Assembly (NCBI GenBank): GCA_003221005.1
Contig: QHTZ01000070.1
Coordinates: 1-61,919, forward strand
From: Gemmatimonadota bacterium
GTDB lineage: Bacteria > Gemmatimonadota > Gemmatimonadetes > Gemmatimonadales > GWC2-71-9
Length of the DNA stretch: 61,919 bases
Direction: 5' to 3'
The position numbers and the translations under genes were made by a program. This document shows positions 29,229 to 39,076 of the stretch, piece after piece; position 1 is the stretch's first letter; the number at the start of each line of letters is the position of its first letter. The notes under the pieces are model-generated. The model worked only from the letters and a program-made list of their open reading frames with translations, was not told the origin of the DNA and searched no databases.

Positions 29229-32183
29229 GTGCCCGCGCATCTTGAGGGCCTCAGGATCGCCCTCGCCGACCGGTACATGGTTGAGCGCGAACTCGGCCAT
29301 GGCGGAAATGCGGTCGTCTATCTCGCCCGAGATCTCAGACACCCCCGGCAGGTCGCCATCAAGGTGCTCTCACCGGAGCTAGCGCAGTCGGTCCAGACGG
29401 AACGGTTTCTCCGGGAAATCGAGATCGCGGCGGGGCTCACCCACCCAAACATCCTCCCGCTCTACGACTCGGGCGAGGCGGATGGCTTCCTCTACTACGT
29501 CATGCCCTATGTTGAAGGTGCGTCGCTGCGCATTCGTCTGATCCGCGAACGGCAACTCTCGCTCGACGAGGCGCTGCAGCTTGCCGGCGAGGTAGCAGAC
29601 GCGCTCAGCTACGCCCACAGCCATGACGTGATCCACCGCGACATCAAGCCGGAGAACATCCTCCTGAGCAGCGGTCATGCGTTGGTTGCCGACTTTGGGA
29701 TCGCGCGAGCGATTACCGCAGCCGGCGGCGATCGGTTGACCCAGACCGGGCTCATCGTCGGTACCCCTGGGTACATGAGCCCGGAGCAGGCGGCGGGCAG
29801 TGAGCAGCTGGATGGCCGGAGCGACATCTATAGCCTCGCTTGCGTGCTGTACGAGATGCTGGGCGGTGAGCCGCCGTATACCGGTCCGACACCGCAGGCC
29901 ATCCTCGCGCGGCAGCTCGTCGGCGAGATCCGCTCGCTCGTTCCGCTGCGCTCTAGCGTGACACCGCGGTTCGATCGAGTGATCCGCCGCGCGCTTGCCC
30001 CCGCGCCTGCCGACCGGTACCCGACCGCGCAGGCGTTCGCCGCGGCGGTCGCGGACGCCCAGCGCCCTGCGCAATGGGGTCTTCGGGTCCCGCGCCGTGG
30101 GGCGCTAGCGGGTGCAGTCGCGGTGGGCTTCGTGCTCGCGGGCCTCTGGCTCGGGATGCGATCCCTGGGCGGCGGCGTTCGGGACCCCCGGCTTGGGCTC
30201 GCGGTTTTTCCGTTCCGGGCGTCGAGCCCTGGTGCGCGAGACTGGTCCGAAGCGCTGCCCGACCTGCTGGCAACCGCCCTCGAGGGGACCCCGGGCGTCC
30301 GCGTGGCCGACCCGTGGTCGCTGTGGCGTCCCCTGCGGCCGTCGCGCGGAGCGGTCGCGGAGAGTCCCGACCGGGTCGATGCCGAGCGCCTGGCAGCGCG
30401 AGCCGGTGCGGGGCGCTTCGTGCTCGGGTCGGTCACGCAGGTGGGCGGCCGGCTTGAGCTGAACGTCCGCGTCTACCGCGCTGGCTTAGTGGAATCGCTG
30501 CACCCGTTCGCCGCCACGGCGCCGGCGGAGAGCCTCGCAACACTGGTCCAGCGAGTAGCGGTGGAGATCGTAACCCGCGTGTGGGAGCGTGAGCGGATTC
30601 CCGGCGTCCCGCGCATCGAAAGCTATGCGACCCGCTCGGTGGACGCCCTCAAGGCGTATCTCCAGGCTAAACAAGCGATGCGCCGCGGGCTCGTGGACTC
30701 GGCGGAAGCGGCGATCGATCGCGCCCTCGCGCTCGATTCGACGTTCTCGCTCGCCCTTGTTGAGGCGACGCGCATCAAGTCATGGGCGCAGCACATACGA
30801 GGGCAGCCGTACGCCGGGCTCTTGGAGCTCGCCCAGCGCGCCGTCCGCTACAGCGACTCGCTCGACGAGCGCAATCGACTACGGGCCCGAGCGATGCTTG
30901 CGTCCGTTCGCACCGATGGGGTCGCGACTGCGGAGGCTCTCGGGCGCATCCTGCAGCGCGACAGCACTGATCTCGAGGCATGGGAGCTCCTCGCCTACTG
31001 CGACCTCGTCTATGGCTGGCAGTATGGTGAAGGAGCGCCGGAGGCCGAGGTCGCGAACGAGCATGTCCTGGTCCTCGATTCGACCGATGCGCCGGCGCTC
31101 GCGCGTGCCGCCCATCTCGCCGCGTCCAGCGAGGACGCCGGCCGCGTGCGCCGAGAAATCGAGCGGTTGAGCCGTGCCGACACCACGAACAGCCTCGTGC
31201 GCGGGGGGCTGTGGAGTTTACGCGCGCTGGCCGCGAGCGACGCGGACTTTCCCACGTTTGCTGACAAGGTCTCCGGGACACCTCCCGCGGAGTGGATACA
31301 GGTGCTGCGCGAGCTGCGTGCCCATCGGCCCGACCGCGCGGAGCTGCTGCTCGACCGGGTGCGCCGGGCGGCAGGCCCTGGGTTCCCGACCCGGGTGGCG
31401 ATCGGCGCCTCTGCGCAGGTTGCCGTCGCCGAGGGGCGGCTGCGGCAGGTGGACTCGGCCCTGCGAGCGGGGGCATACCGGGAGAACCCCGGATTCGAGC
31501 GGCGGCTGGACTGGTTCCTCCTCGCGTCTGCGATTGCGGGAATCTCGGACAGCGACGTGACTCGGCGGGCTGTCGCGTCGCTAACGGACTACGTGCGCCC
31601 CGAGTCCGCGCTCGCGCACCTCGAGAGTCGTCCGGTCGTCTTCATGGGCTGGGCGGTCGCAGCGTACCACGCCATGTTCGGGGACACCAGCCTCGCGCGC
31701 CGATGGTACCAGGCGTTCGCCACGTTGCCCGCGGGGAGCATGCCGTGGGACTACCGCGGTTCGCTGCGCGGCGATATCGCCGCTCGGCTGGCGGTGCGTC
31801 GCGGCGATCCGCGAGGTGCACTACCGTCGGCTCAACGAGCGTACCGACTCTGGGAAGACCACGACCAGAGTCAACTCGAGGGCCAGCCTGAGCCCGCGAT
31901 GCGGTTGCATCTGGCGTTGCTGCTTCGGATGACGGGTCGACCAGACAGCGCCGCGGCGCTGCTGCGTTCGCTCGTGCCGCCGACGACGTGGATGGGGTTC
32001 ATCACGGCACGCGCGTCTCTCGAGCTGGGAGAGATCGCCGCGGATCGGGGGGACCTCGCGGCGGCGATCCACTACTACCGTGGAGCGCTGGCGCTGTGGG
32101 AGCGGGGCGGACCCGAGGTGGCGGAATGGCGCCGGCGGGCCCAGGCGGCGCTGCGGCGCGTCGTACAGGAGCCGGGAGACTGA
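29229..32183 (+). CDS. serine/threonine protein kinase with C-terminal TPR-like region
   Basis: YMVERELGHGGNAVVYLARD, VIHRDIKPENILL, DFGIARA, GTPGYMSPEQAAG. Confidence 0.92.
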   Translation: MPAHLEGLRIALADRYMVERELGHGGNAVVYLARDLRHPRQVAIKVLSPELAQSVQTERFLREIEIAAGLTHPNILPLYDSGEADGFLYYVMPYVEGASLRIRLIRERQLSLDEALQLAGEVADALSYAHSHDVIHRDIKPENILLSSGHALVADFGIARAITAAGGDRLTQTGLIVGTPGYMSPEQAAGSEQLDGRSDIYSLACVLYEMLGGEPPYTGPTPQAILARQLVGEIRSLVPLRSSVTPRFDRVIRRALAPAPADRYPTAQAFAAAVADAQRPAQWGLRVPRRGALAGAVAVGFVLAGLWLGMRSLGGGVRDPRLGLAVFPFRASSPGARDWSEALPDLLATALEGTPGVRVADPWSLWRPLRPSRGAVAESPDRVDAERLAARAGAGRFVLGSVTQVGGRLELNVRVYRAGLVESLHPFAATAPAESLATLVQRVAVEIVTRVWERERIPGVPRIESYATRSVDALKAYLQAKQAMRRGLVDSAEAAIDRALALDSTFSLALVEATRIKSWAQHIRGQPYAGLLELAQRAVRYSDSLDERNRLRARAMLASVRTDGVATAEALGRILQRDSTDLEAWELLAYCDLVYGWQYGEGAPEAEVANEHVLVLDSTDAPALARAAHLAASSEDAGRVRREIERLSRADTTNSLVRGGLWSLRALAASDADFPTFADKVSGTPPAEWIQVLRELRAHRPDRAELLLDRVRRAAGPGFPTRVAIGASAQVAVAEGRLRQVDSALRAGAYRENPGFERRLDWFLLASAIAGISDSDVTRRAVASLTDYVRPESALAHLESRPVVFMGWAVAAYHAMFGDTSLARRWYQAFATLPAGSMPWDYRGSLRGDIAARLAVRRGDPRGALPSAQRAYRLWEDHDQSQLEGQPEPAMRLHLALLLRMTGRPDSAAALLRSLVPPTTWMGFITARASLELGEIAADRGDLAAAIHYYRGALALWERGGPEVAEWRRRAQAALRRVVQEPGD

Positions 32184-32188
32184 GTCAC

Positions 32189-32668
32189 CTATCGGTCGGG
32201 GCCGTCCGGCCTCCCGCCGGCCTGGTCTCTCGCACTCACGCGGGACACCTTTACGATCGACCACCCGAGGTCGCTGACCATCTGCACGAGCTTCGCGAGC
32301 TGCTGGAAGTCCGCCGGCTTCGTCATGAAGGCATCTGCAGCCCGAGCGGCCAGACGCTCCTGCTCGCTATCGGATGCGGTGAGGACGACGACCGGAAGGT
32401 CCCGCAAGCCCGGATCCTTTCGGATGGACACGAGCACATCTCGCCCGTCCAGCTTTGGGAGATTGAGGTCGAGGAGAACCGGATCTGGGCGCGGGGCTTC
32501 CTGGTACGGGGCTTGGTGTCGCAGGAACGCCAGAGCCTCGACCCCGTCCCGCACGATCCAGATGCGGTTCTGTAATTTTGCGCGCTCGAGGCCCCGCAGC
32601 GTGAGTGCGATGTCCCCTTCGTTGTCCTCCACCAGGAGAATGGCGATGGGACTCGAGCCGCTGGCCAT
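32189..32668 (-). CDS. response regulator receiver protein (Rcp1-like)
   Basis: AILLVEDNEGDIALTLRGLE, DPVLLDLNLPKLDGRDVL, VVLTASDSEQE; likely start MASGSSP. Confidence 0.88.
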   Translation of the reverse strand: MASGSSPIAILLVEDNEGDIALTLRGLERAKLQNRIWIVRDGVEALAFLRHQAPYQEAPRPDPVLLDLNLPKLDGRDVLVSIRKDPGLRDLPVVVLTASDSEQERLAARAADAFMTKPADFQQLAKLVQMVSDLGWSIVKVSRVSARDQAGGRPDGPDR

Positions 32669-32746
32669 GTCACCGATATTAGAGCGTCCGAATCGGAGTC
32701 TCAAGATCCAGGGGAGCGGCGATTCTGAATGCCGAGCTGGGGGTTC

Positions 32747-35209
32747 TCAGACCGGGCTTGACACCCGGCGATCGTCGCGTCGGAGGTCGAGCACCTCGCG
32801 CACCTTCCGAGTCAATACGTCGGGCCCAAAGGGCTTTTGCAGGAAGGCGACACCCGGCTTCAGCAGTCCTTGGTGCACGATCGACGCGTCGGGATAGCCG
32901 GACACGTAGAGCACCTTCATCTCGGGGCGGGTAGGCGCGAGCAGCAGCGCGACTTCGTGGCCATGCATGCCAGGCATGACGACGTCCGTGACCAGCAGGT
33001 GGATCGATCCCGTGTGGCGCTCCGCTAATCGCAGTGCTTCATGGCCGCTCGCCGCGGCGAGCACCACATAGCCGGCGGACTCGAGCATCCGCTGGGTGAG
33101 CCGGCGCACGTCGTCTTGGTCTTCGACGAGCAGAATGACTTCCGACCCGCGGAGTGGTGCCATCGCGACGTCCTGCACAGCGACCGTCTCCGGCGCGCGG
33201 CCGACCCGGGGTAGATAGATCTTGAACGTCGTCCCGTGGTCCGGTTCGCTGTACGCCCAGATGTAGCCACTACTCTGTTTGACGATCCCGTAGACCGTGG
33301 CGAGGCCAAGGCCGGTGCCCTCGCTCGGCGGTTTGGTCGTGAAGAACGGCTCGAACAGACGCGCCTGAGTCGCCGCGTCCATTCCAACGCCGGTGTCGCT
33401 CACCGCCAGCAAGACGTATGGCCCCGGCCGCGCCGGAACGTGGCGGTCGGCGTAGCCTCCGTCCAGTTCGACGTCGGTGGTTTCGATGGTGACCACGCCG
33501 CCCCGCGGCATCGCGTCGCGTGCGTTCACCACCAAGTTCAGGATAACCTGTTCCAGCTGGCTGGGGTCGGCGCGCACTGCCCCCAAGGCGGGCGCCAGCG
33601 CGGTGCGGAGCTCGATGTCTTCCCCGATGAGCCGCCGGAGCAGCTGCTCCGCCTCAATGACGAGTGCGTTCACGTCGACCACGCGCGGCTCGAATACCTG
33701 CTGTCGGCTAAAGACTAGTAGCTGACGGGTAAGCCCCGCAGCGCGCTGCGCGGCCCTGCGAATCTCGTCCACATCATCGTGCACGTGCGAGCCCGGGACG
33801 AGGTCCGTGAGCAGCAGCTCGCTCGTGCTGAGGATTGCCGTCAGGATGTTGTTGAAGTCGTGCGCGATCCCTCCCGCCAGCCGCCCGATCGCCTCGAGCT
33901 TCTGCGACTGCCGGTACTGGACCTCGAGCTGCCGCATTTCGGTCAGGTCGGCCGCTATCGACAGCATGCCGGCAACCTGTCGCCCAGCGCCGTATAGCGG
34001 CGCGACCGACAAGCTGATGCTGACCGGGAAACCGTCTCTCCGCCGGTGGGTGACCTCAGCCCCTTTCACCGCCTCGCCGCGGAGTACGCGCGCGCGCACC
34101 GTGTGATCCTCGGCGTCTCCGTCCTGCGGCAGCGTCGGGAGCGGGCCACCCACGACCTCGGCCGCCCGCCAGCCATACAGGGCTTCCGCCGCCGGATTCC
34201 AGGTGAGGACATTGCCAGCCCGATCGAGCGCGTAAATCGCGAGCGGCGAGCTCTGAATGACCGCCTGGAGTTGCTCGTGGGCGTCCCGCAGGGCCGTCTC
34301 CGAGCGCCTGCCCTGCGCCGCGACGGCGCCGAGGGTCAGCCCCGTCACCGCAAGCACGCCGATGTACAACAAGAGCACTACGGCGGTACTCGGCAGCGTC
34401 TGCATCGCGAACGGTCCCCCGCCACGCGCCGCGTGGCCGACGGCGAGCAGCGCCACGACGAGCGTGGTCAGTGACGCCCCCCGGGGCCCGATCCGGAGCG
34501 CAGCCCCGATCACCAGAGGGAACAACAGATAGGGGTACTCCGTGTGGGGCAGGAATGACGCGGGGAACAGTCGTCCGAGGACGAGTTCCGCAATGAGAAT
34601 AGCGCCGCCCGCGAACAGAACCAGCTCTCCGGTGGGGCGGCGAGCAACGAACCCGTCCGAGGGCGTCGCCCACGAGAGCACCAGGGGCGCAACCACCAGG
34701 GCACCGAGGTAATCACCGCCCCACCACAGCCCCACGGCGGACCCAAAATCGCTGTGAGGCGGCAACGCACGGGTCAGCCACAGCGTGGTGACACCGATGC
34801 CGGCGCTCGCCAGCGCACTCAGCGGTCCTGCGATGAGAACGAGGGTCCGCACGGCGACAGGCTGATCGAGGGCAACGCGGTGCTGGCCCGCCACTCGACG
34901 CATCAGGTACGCACCCAAAACGGCTTCCGCCGTGTTCCCGGCCGCAATGCCTGTCGCTGCGATCAGTGGAACAGCAGTCGTGGCGTTGGCGAGAAACGCC
35001 CCGCAGAAGATCGCGGGCCAGTACTGCGAGCCGAGCAGTAGGAGTGACGCCAGCGCGAGACCGGTCGGCGGCCAAACCGGGGAGATGGACTCACCGATCA
35101 CCGCATACTGCAGGCCGACTCGCGCCACTACGAAATACGCCGCCGCGAGCAGTGCTGCCTTGGTCACCCAAGGCAACGCCGGAAGCCGCACCGATTTGAG
35201 GTTCATGAA
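32747..35209 (-). CDS. MASE1-PAS-HisKA-HATPase-REC hybrid histidine kinase
   Basis: SPVWPPTGLALASLLLLG MASE1, GRLAGGIAHDFNNILTAI, GTGLGLATVYGIVKQ, VTDVVMPGMHG; ORF to 35245. Confidence 0.9.
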   Translation of the reverse strand, partial: FMNLKSVRLPALPWVTKAALLAAAYFVVARVGLQYAVIGESISPVWPPTGLALASLLLLGSQYWPAIFCGAFLANATTAVPLIAATGIAAGNTAEAVLGAYLMRRVAGQHRVALDQPVAVRTLVLIAGPLSALASAGIGVTTLWLTRALPPHSDFGSAVGLWWGGDYLGALVVAPLVLSWATPSDGFVARRPTGELVLFAGGAILIAELVLGRLFPASFLPHTEYPYLLFPLVIGAALRIGPRGASLTTLVVALLAVGHAARGGGPFAMQTLPSTAVVLLLYIGVLAVTGLTLGAVAAQGRRSETALRDAHEQLQAVIQSSPLAIYALDRAGNVLTWNPAAEALYGWRAAEVVGGPLPTLPQDGDAEDHTVRARVLRGEAVKGAEVTHRRRDGFPVSISLSVAPLYGAGRQVAGMLSIAADLTEMRQLEVQYRQSQKLEAIGRLAGGIAHDFNNILTAILSTSELLLTDLVPGSHVHDDVDEIRRAAQRAAGLTRQLLVFSRQQVFEPRVVDVNALVIEAEQLLRRLIGEDIELRTALAPALGAVRADPSQLEQVILNLVVNARDAMPRGGVVTIETTDVELDGGYADRHVPARPGPYVLLAVSDTGVGMDAATQARLFEPFFTTKPPSEGTGLGLATVYGIVKQSSGYIWAYSEPDHGTTFKIYLPRVGRAPETVAVQDVAMAPLRGSEVILLVEDQDDVRRLTQRMLESAGYVVLAAASGHEALRLAERHTGSIHLLVTDVVMPGMHGHEVALLLAPTRPEMKVLYVSGYPDASIVHQGLLKPGVAFLQKPFGPDVLTRKVREVLDLRRDDRRVSSPV

Positions 35210-35314
35210 CGCCGCAATCTCTACCACGGCGTTCCGGTGTGCCAACAGATACGGCGCCGCACCGAGTCATCGTGCGCCGAGCGAGCCGGGCGGAGTCTTA
35301 CCCCGCTCGCCCCG

Positions 35315-36181
35315 TTACGCCTTCTCGGAGGTGCGAAAATGGAGGGGGTCCCTGAGGTTCTGCAACTCCCTATAGTAATAGAGGGCCGTGGGCCGCTTGC
35401 CGTTGAACCGCAGCCGCTTGAGAAACGCCAGCTCCTCTTCGGTTGCCGTGCCGCTGAGAGAAGCATCCTGCAGAAACTGTTTGAGCCCGGACCCTGCGAC
35501 ACCGGGCTGCTCGGGCCCCCGCTCGACGAACTCGAACCGCTTCACGAGTCCGGACGCCACGCGTTGGCTCAAGACGATGTCCAGCCCGAACGTCGCGAGG
35601 TCCATGTCCCAGAACTCAATCAGGGGGTTCAAGAACGAGACGCAGTTCTCCGCGGAGATGTGGAAGATATCGGTGTCGAGGAACTCGAGCACTACGACGC
35701 GCATCTCCTCGTAGCTCCGTCCGCCGAGCTGCGCCACCATGCGGAGCCAGTACTTGTTGTCCAATTCTTGACCCGCGACCTCCTTTGCCACGTCCAGCAA
35801 TTTCTGGGTGACGAGACGTTCGAGCTCGCCAAAGGGCTGGGTCTCGAAGATCGCGCGGATGTGTTTTGCCTTGTCGGGTTTGCATTTGCGCAAGACCAAC
35901 TCGCGGACTTCCCGAAACAGCGGCGTGGCTGGGTCGCCCAGTTCTCGCTTCAGCTCCTCTTTGCGCTGCAGATCCGCCAGCTTCGCCAGCTCCCCGCGCG
36001 GCAACCGCAGGAACTTGTCCATCCTACCGTAAATGTCCGTGCGGTTTGGTGCGGGGGGCGCCTTCCGTCGCGTCAGCAGCTGCGAGATGTAGGAATCCGT
36101 CACCTGGGCGGCGCGGGCGAGGTCGCGCTGCTCCAACCCGAGCTCCTCCAACCGCTGCCGGATCACCAACGGAACGTCCAC
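35315..36181 (-). CDS. XRE-family helix-turn-helix regulator with conserved C-terminal domain
   Basis: LEQRDLARAAQVTDSYISQLLTRRKAPP HTH; FNGKRPTALYYYRELQNLRDPLHF C-terminus. Confidence 0.75.
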   Translation of the reverse strand: MDVPLVIRQRLEELGLEQRDLARAAQVTDSYISQLLTRRKAPPAPNRTDIYGRMDKFLRLPRGELAKLADLQRKEELKRELGDPATPLFREVRELVLRKCKPDKAKHIRAIFETQPFGELERLVTQKLLDVAKEVAGQELDNKYWLRMVAQLGGRSYEEMRVVVLEFLDTDIFHISAENCVSFLNPLIEFWDMDLATFGLDIVLSQRVASGLVKRFEFVERGPEQPGVAGSGLKQFLQDASLSGTATEEELAFLKRLRFNGKRPTALYYYRELQNLRDPLHFRTSEKA

Positions 36182-36234
36182 GAGACTCCTCCTGCGGTGC
36201 TTGACGAGATTTCGATCAACTCAATATGTGTACT

Positions 36235-36270
36235 TGACAGGTATAGTACAACCAACATACGTTCCTGTCA
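36235..36270. promoter_or_regulatory. inverted-repeat operator candidate between xre and infA
   Basis: TGACAGG-22 nt-CCTGTCA in an AT-rich intergenic patch. Confidence 0.45.
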
Positions 36271-36388
36271 GTTGACCACCAATGGTTAACTGCAGCGCAG
36301 TGTGTCGAGCGGGTCGGTTCGAAGGAGGGGCGGCATAGGTCCGCCCTCCTTGCGGTTGACGAGTAGCGACTTTCACGCAGGGGAAGCG

Positions 36389-36607
36389 ATGGCCAAGGAA
36401 GCAGCGATCGAGATCGACGGGACCGTGGAGCAGGTGCTGCCCAACACGATGTTCCGCGTCCTCCTCACCAATGGTCACCATGTGCTCGCCACCATCGCGG
36501 GCAAGATGCGGCGCTTCCGGATCCGGGTGCTCGCCGGCGACCGGGTGACCCTCGCGGTGTCCCCCTACGACCTCACGCGCGGACGCATCACCTTCCGCCA
36601 CAAGTGA
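36389..36607 (+). CDS. infA: translation initiation factor IF-1
   Basis: [72 protein letters not shown]. Confidence 0.95.
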   Translation: MAKEAAIEIDGTVEQVLPNTMFRVLLTNGHHVLATIAGKMRRFRIRVLAGDRVTLAVSPYDLTRGRITFRHK

Positions 36608-36608
36608 A

Positions 36609-37545
36609 TCACACGAGGCTCCGCAGCACGAACCAGACGTTCGCCGGCCGCTCGGCGAGACGCCGCATGTACCAGGCAAACCACGCGCTGCCGTAGCTGA
36701 TCAGAACCCGGACCACCACGCCCGCGGCGGCAAGCGCGCGCTGCTCGGCTGGCCTGATCCCATAGAGCATGTGGACCTCGTACGCTCCCCGGGGAAGGCC
36801 CCGCACCCGGGCGCGCGCGGCGATCTGCGCGATGAGGTTGCCGTCGTGTGTTCCGAAGACCGGGCTCGCCTCCCAGCGCGTCGCCCGCTCGAGCAGCTCC
36901 GCGGCGAGCGCCCCAAAGCTCGCGTCCACGTCGCGCTTCCTCGGGTACGCGACGGCGGGCGGCTCGTTGTACGCGCCTTTCACCAGGCGAATGGCGGGGC
37001 GCAGCGGCCACAGACTCTCGAGGTCGGCGGGGGTGCGGCGGAGATATGCCTGGAGGCACACGCCGACGTTGTCGTGCGCCGCGCACGCGCGGCGAAACAG
37101 CTCGAGCGTGATGTCCACGTAGCGCGACTCCTCCATGTCGATCCACACGAAGGAGCCGGTCTCGCCGGCGCGGCGCGCGAGGTCGTGCAGGTACCGCGCA
37201 CAAGCCTCGCGGTCCACGTCGAGGCCGAGGTGTGTGAGCTTGACGGAGAGCTGTGCTGGGAGGGGAAGCCCGCGCTCGCGCATCCGGTCGAGCGCGGCGC
37301 GATAGCGGTCGCGCACGGCGGCGGCTTCTGCGGGGCTCGTCACCTGCTCACCCAGCTCAGTGAGCAGCGCCCCGATGCCGGACTTGGCGAGCTCAGCTGC
37401 TGCGTCGAGCGCCGCCGTCGGGTCTTCTCCCGGGAGGAACCGCCGCACCGCGCGGCGCAGAAACGCCCGGTGCCGGAGCTGGCTCGCGAGCCAGGCGCTG
37501 CGCGACGCGCGGAGCAGCAGGCGGCGGGCGACAGCCGTGCTTACA
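36609..37545 (-). CDS. proline dehydrogenase
   Basis: LSVKLTHLGL, VWIDMEES, RLVKGAY, FGTHD; start approximate, ORF annotated to 37757. Confidence 0.88.
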
Positions 37546-37966
37546 CCGCCGCTTGCAGCTCTACGCCGACCCGCCGGTCCACCCCGCCGCGGCGCTCGAT
37601 CGCGCTCGTTCCCACGAGGACCGCCGAGCGGCGCCGTTCGGGGAGTTGCCGGCGCTCGGCCACGGGCCGTCCGTTCGCCGTGGCCTGCGCCACGACTTTG
37701 CCCCCGATCACCTCGGGTGGCAGGGGCCGGAACGAGCCCCATTCCTCTCGGAACCATTCGCCCGCGAGTGCGGCGGCGGCGCTCGCCCCTTCAGCCGTCT
37801 CGAACAACCCCAGCGCCGCAAGCACACTCTCCTCCGCGGCAATCAGATAGCAGGCGGCGAACCCAGGAATGGCGCGAACCAGCGGTAGGAACCACTTCTC
37901 GGCGTAGCGCGCCGCCTGCTCCATGGTCCCGAGTCGCACTCGGTACCTGCGGATCACTGCGTGCAT
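37541..37966 (-). CDS. small ABM-like domain protein with Arg-rich tail
   Basis: MHAVIRRYRVRLGTMEQAARYAEKWFLPLVRAIPGFAACYLI; tail VAERRQLPERRR...RRGGVDRR. Confidence 0.6.
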   Translation of the reverse strand: MHAVIRRYRVRLGTMEQAARYAEKWFLPLVRAIPGFAACYLIAAEESVLAALGLFETAEGASAAAALAGEWFREEWGSFRPLPPEVIGGKVVAQATANGRPVAERRQLPERRRSAVLVGTSAIERRGGVDRRVGVELQAAV

Positions 37967-38148
37967 GAGCCCCCCAGTCGTTGACCTCATCAGTCGCAGC
38001 TTCCATACCCGGAAGCGGCCAGAAATCGCCCGCGCCTGCGTCTTAGAGCGGCGCGCGGACTGTGGCAACCACGCAACGTGTCGGTTGGCAAGGGCTCCGG
38101 ACCGACTTCGATATGCTGCACCTCAACGATAACCCCTGCGAGCCCATC

Positions 38149-38781
38149 TCAGCCACCCGCCACGACCGGGTTTCGTAGTACGCCGACCTCCGCGATCTCC
38201 ACCTCGACGACATCACCGGGCACGAGCGGCCCGACGCCGGCAGGCGTGCCCGTCGCGATCAGATCCCCGGGCTCGAGGGTCATCACCTGCGAGATGTAAG
38301 CGACGAGCGTCGGCATCCCGAACACCATGTCGCGCGCCCGGCCGTGCTGGCGTAGCGCGCCGTTCACGCGGCACCGCACCTCGAGCTCCTCGAGGCGGCC
38401 GGGGTCGATCGGCACTACCCGGGGTCCGATCGGGCAGAAGGTGTCGAACCCCTTGGCGCGGGTCCACTGCTCGTCGCTCCGCTGCAAGTCCCGCGCGGTG
38501 ACGTCGTTCACACAGGTGATCCCCGTTATTGCCGCTCGCGCCTCGGCGTCCGTGGCACGGCGTAGGCGCCGTCCGATGACGACGCCAATCTCACCTTCAT
38601 GCTCAACCCGTGCGGACTCGGGGGGTAGCACGATCGCCTCGCCGTCGCCGATCACCGACGACGGCGGCTTCAGGAAGATCAGCGGCTCCTTGGGGACCGC
38701 GCTGCCGAGCTCGGCCGCGTGGAGCGCGTAGTTGCGGCCGACCGCCACGATCTTCCCTGGCGACATGAATCCCGGCTTCAC
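38149..38781 (-). CDS. fumarylacetoacetate hydrolase family protein
   Basis: IVAVGRNYALHAAELG, FLKPPSSVIGDGEAI, EHEGEIGVVIG, GDLIATGTPAGVGPL. Confidence 0.9.
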   Translation of the reverse strand: MKPGFMSPGKIVAVGRNYALHAAELGSAVPKEPLIFLKPPSSVIGDGEAIVLPPESARVEHEGEIGVVIGRRLRRATDAEARAAITGITCVNDVTARDLQRSDEQWTRAKGFDTFCPIGPRVVPIDPGRLEELEVRCRVNGALRQHGRARDMVFGMPTLVAYISQVMTLEPGDLIATGTPAGVGPLVPGDVVEVEIAEVGVLRNPVVAGG

Positions 38782-38854
38782 GTGTCACCCCTCCCCTCCG
38801 CAGCCGATTGTGCCCTGGGCTGGTCAGGAGACTCGGGGCGGGTCACATTTCGGC

Positions 38855-39076
38855 ATGTCCACAGCATCCGACCGCCGCCGCCCCAGCGAGCGCCGCCGCC
38901 AGTCCAAGCGGCGCAGTGGGCTCGACCGCCGGCGCCGTCAGCGGCGCCAGGAATTTATCCCCGTCGTCACCGAGCGACGGGTCGTGGCCGAGCGCCGGCT
39001 GGGCGAGGAGCGGCGCCGGCGGCCGGAGCGGCGTGGCTGGGGTGAGCGGCGGGTGATCGAAGACTGGATCGGCTGA
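38855..39076 (+). CDS. small Arg-rich protein (ERR/DRR repeat) translationally coupled to proC
   Basis: MSTASDRRRPSERRRQSKRRSGLDRRRRQRRQEFIPVVTERRVVAERRLGEERRRRPERRGWGERRVIEDWIG; TGATG overlap. Confidence 0.55.
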   Translation: MSTASDRRRPSERRRQSKRRSGLDRRRRQRRQEFIPVVTERRVVAERRLGEERRRRPERRGWGERRVIEDWIG

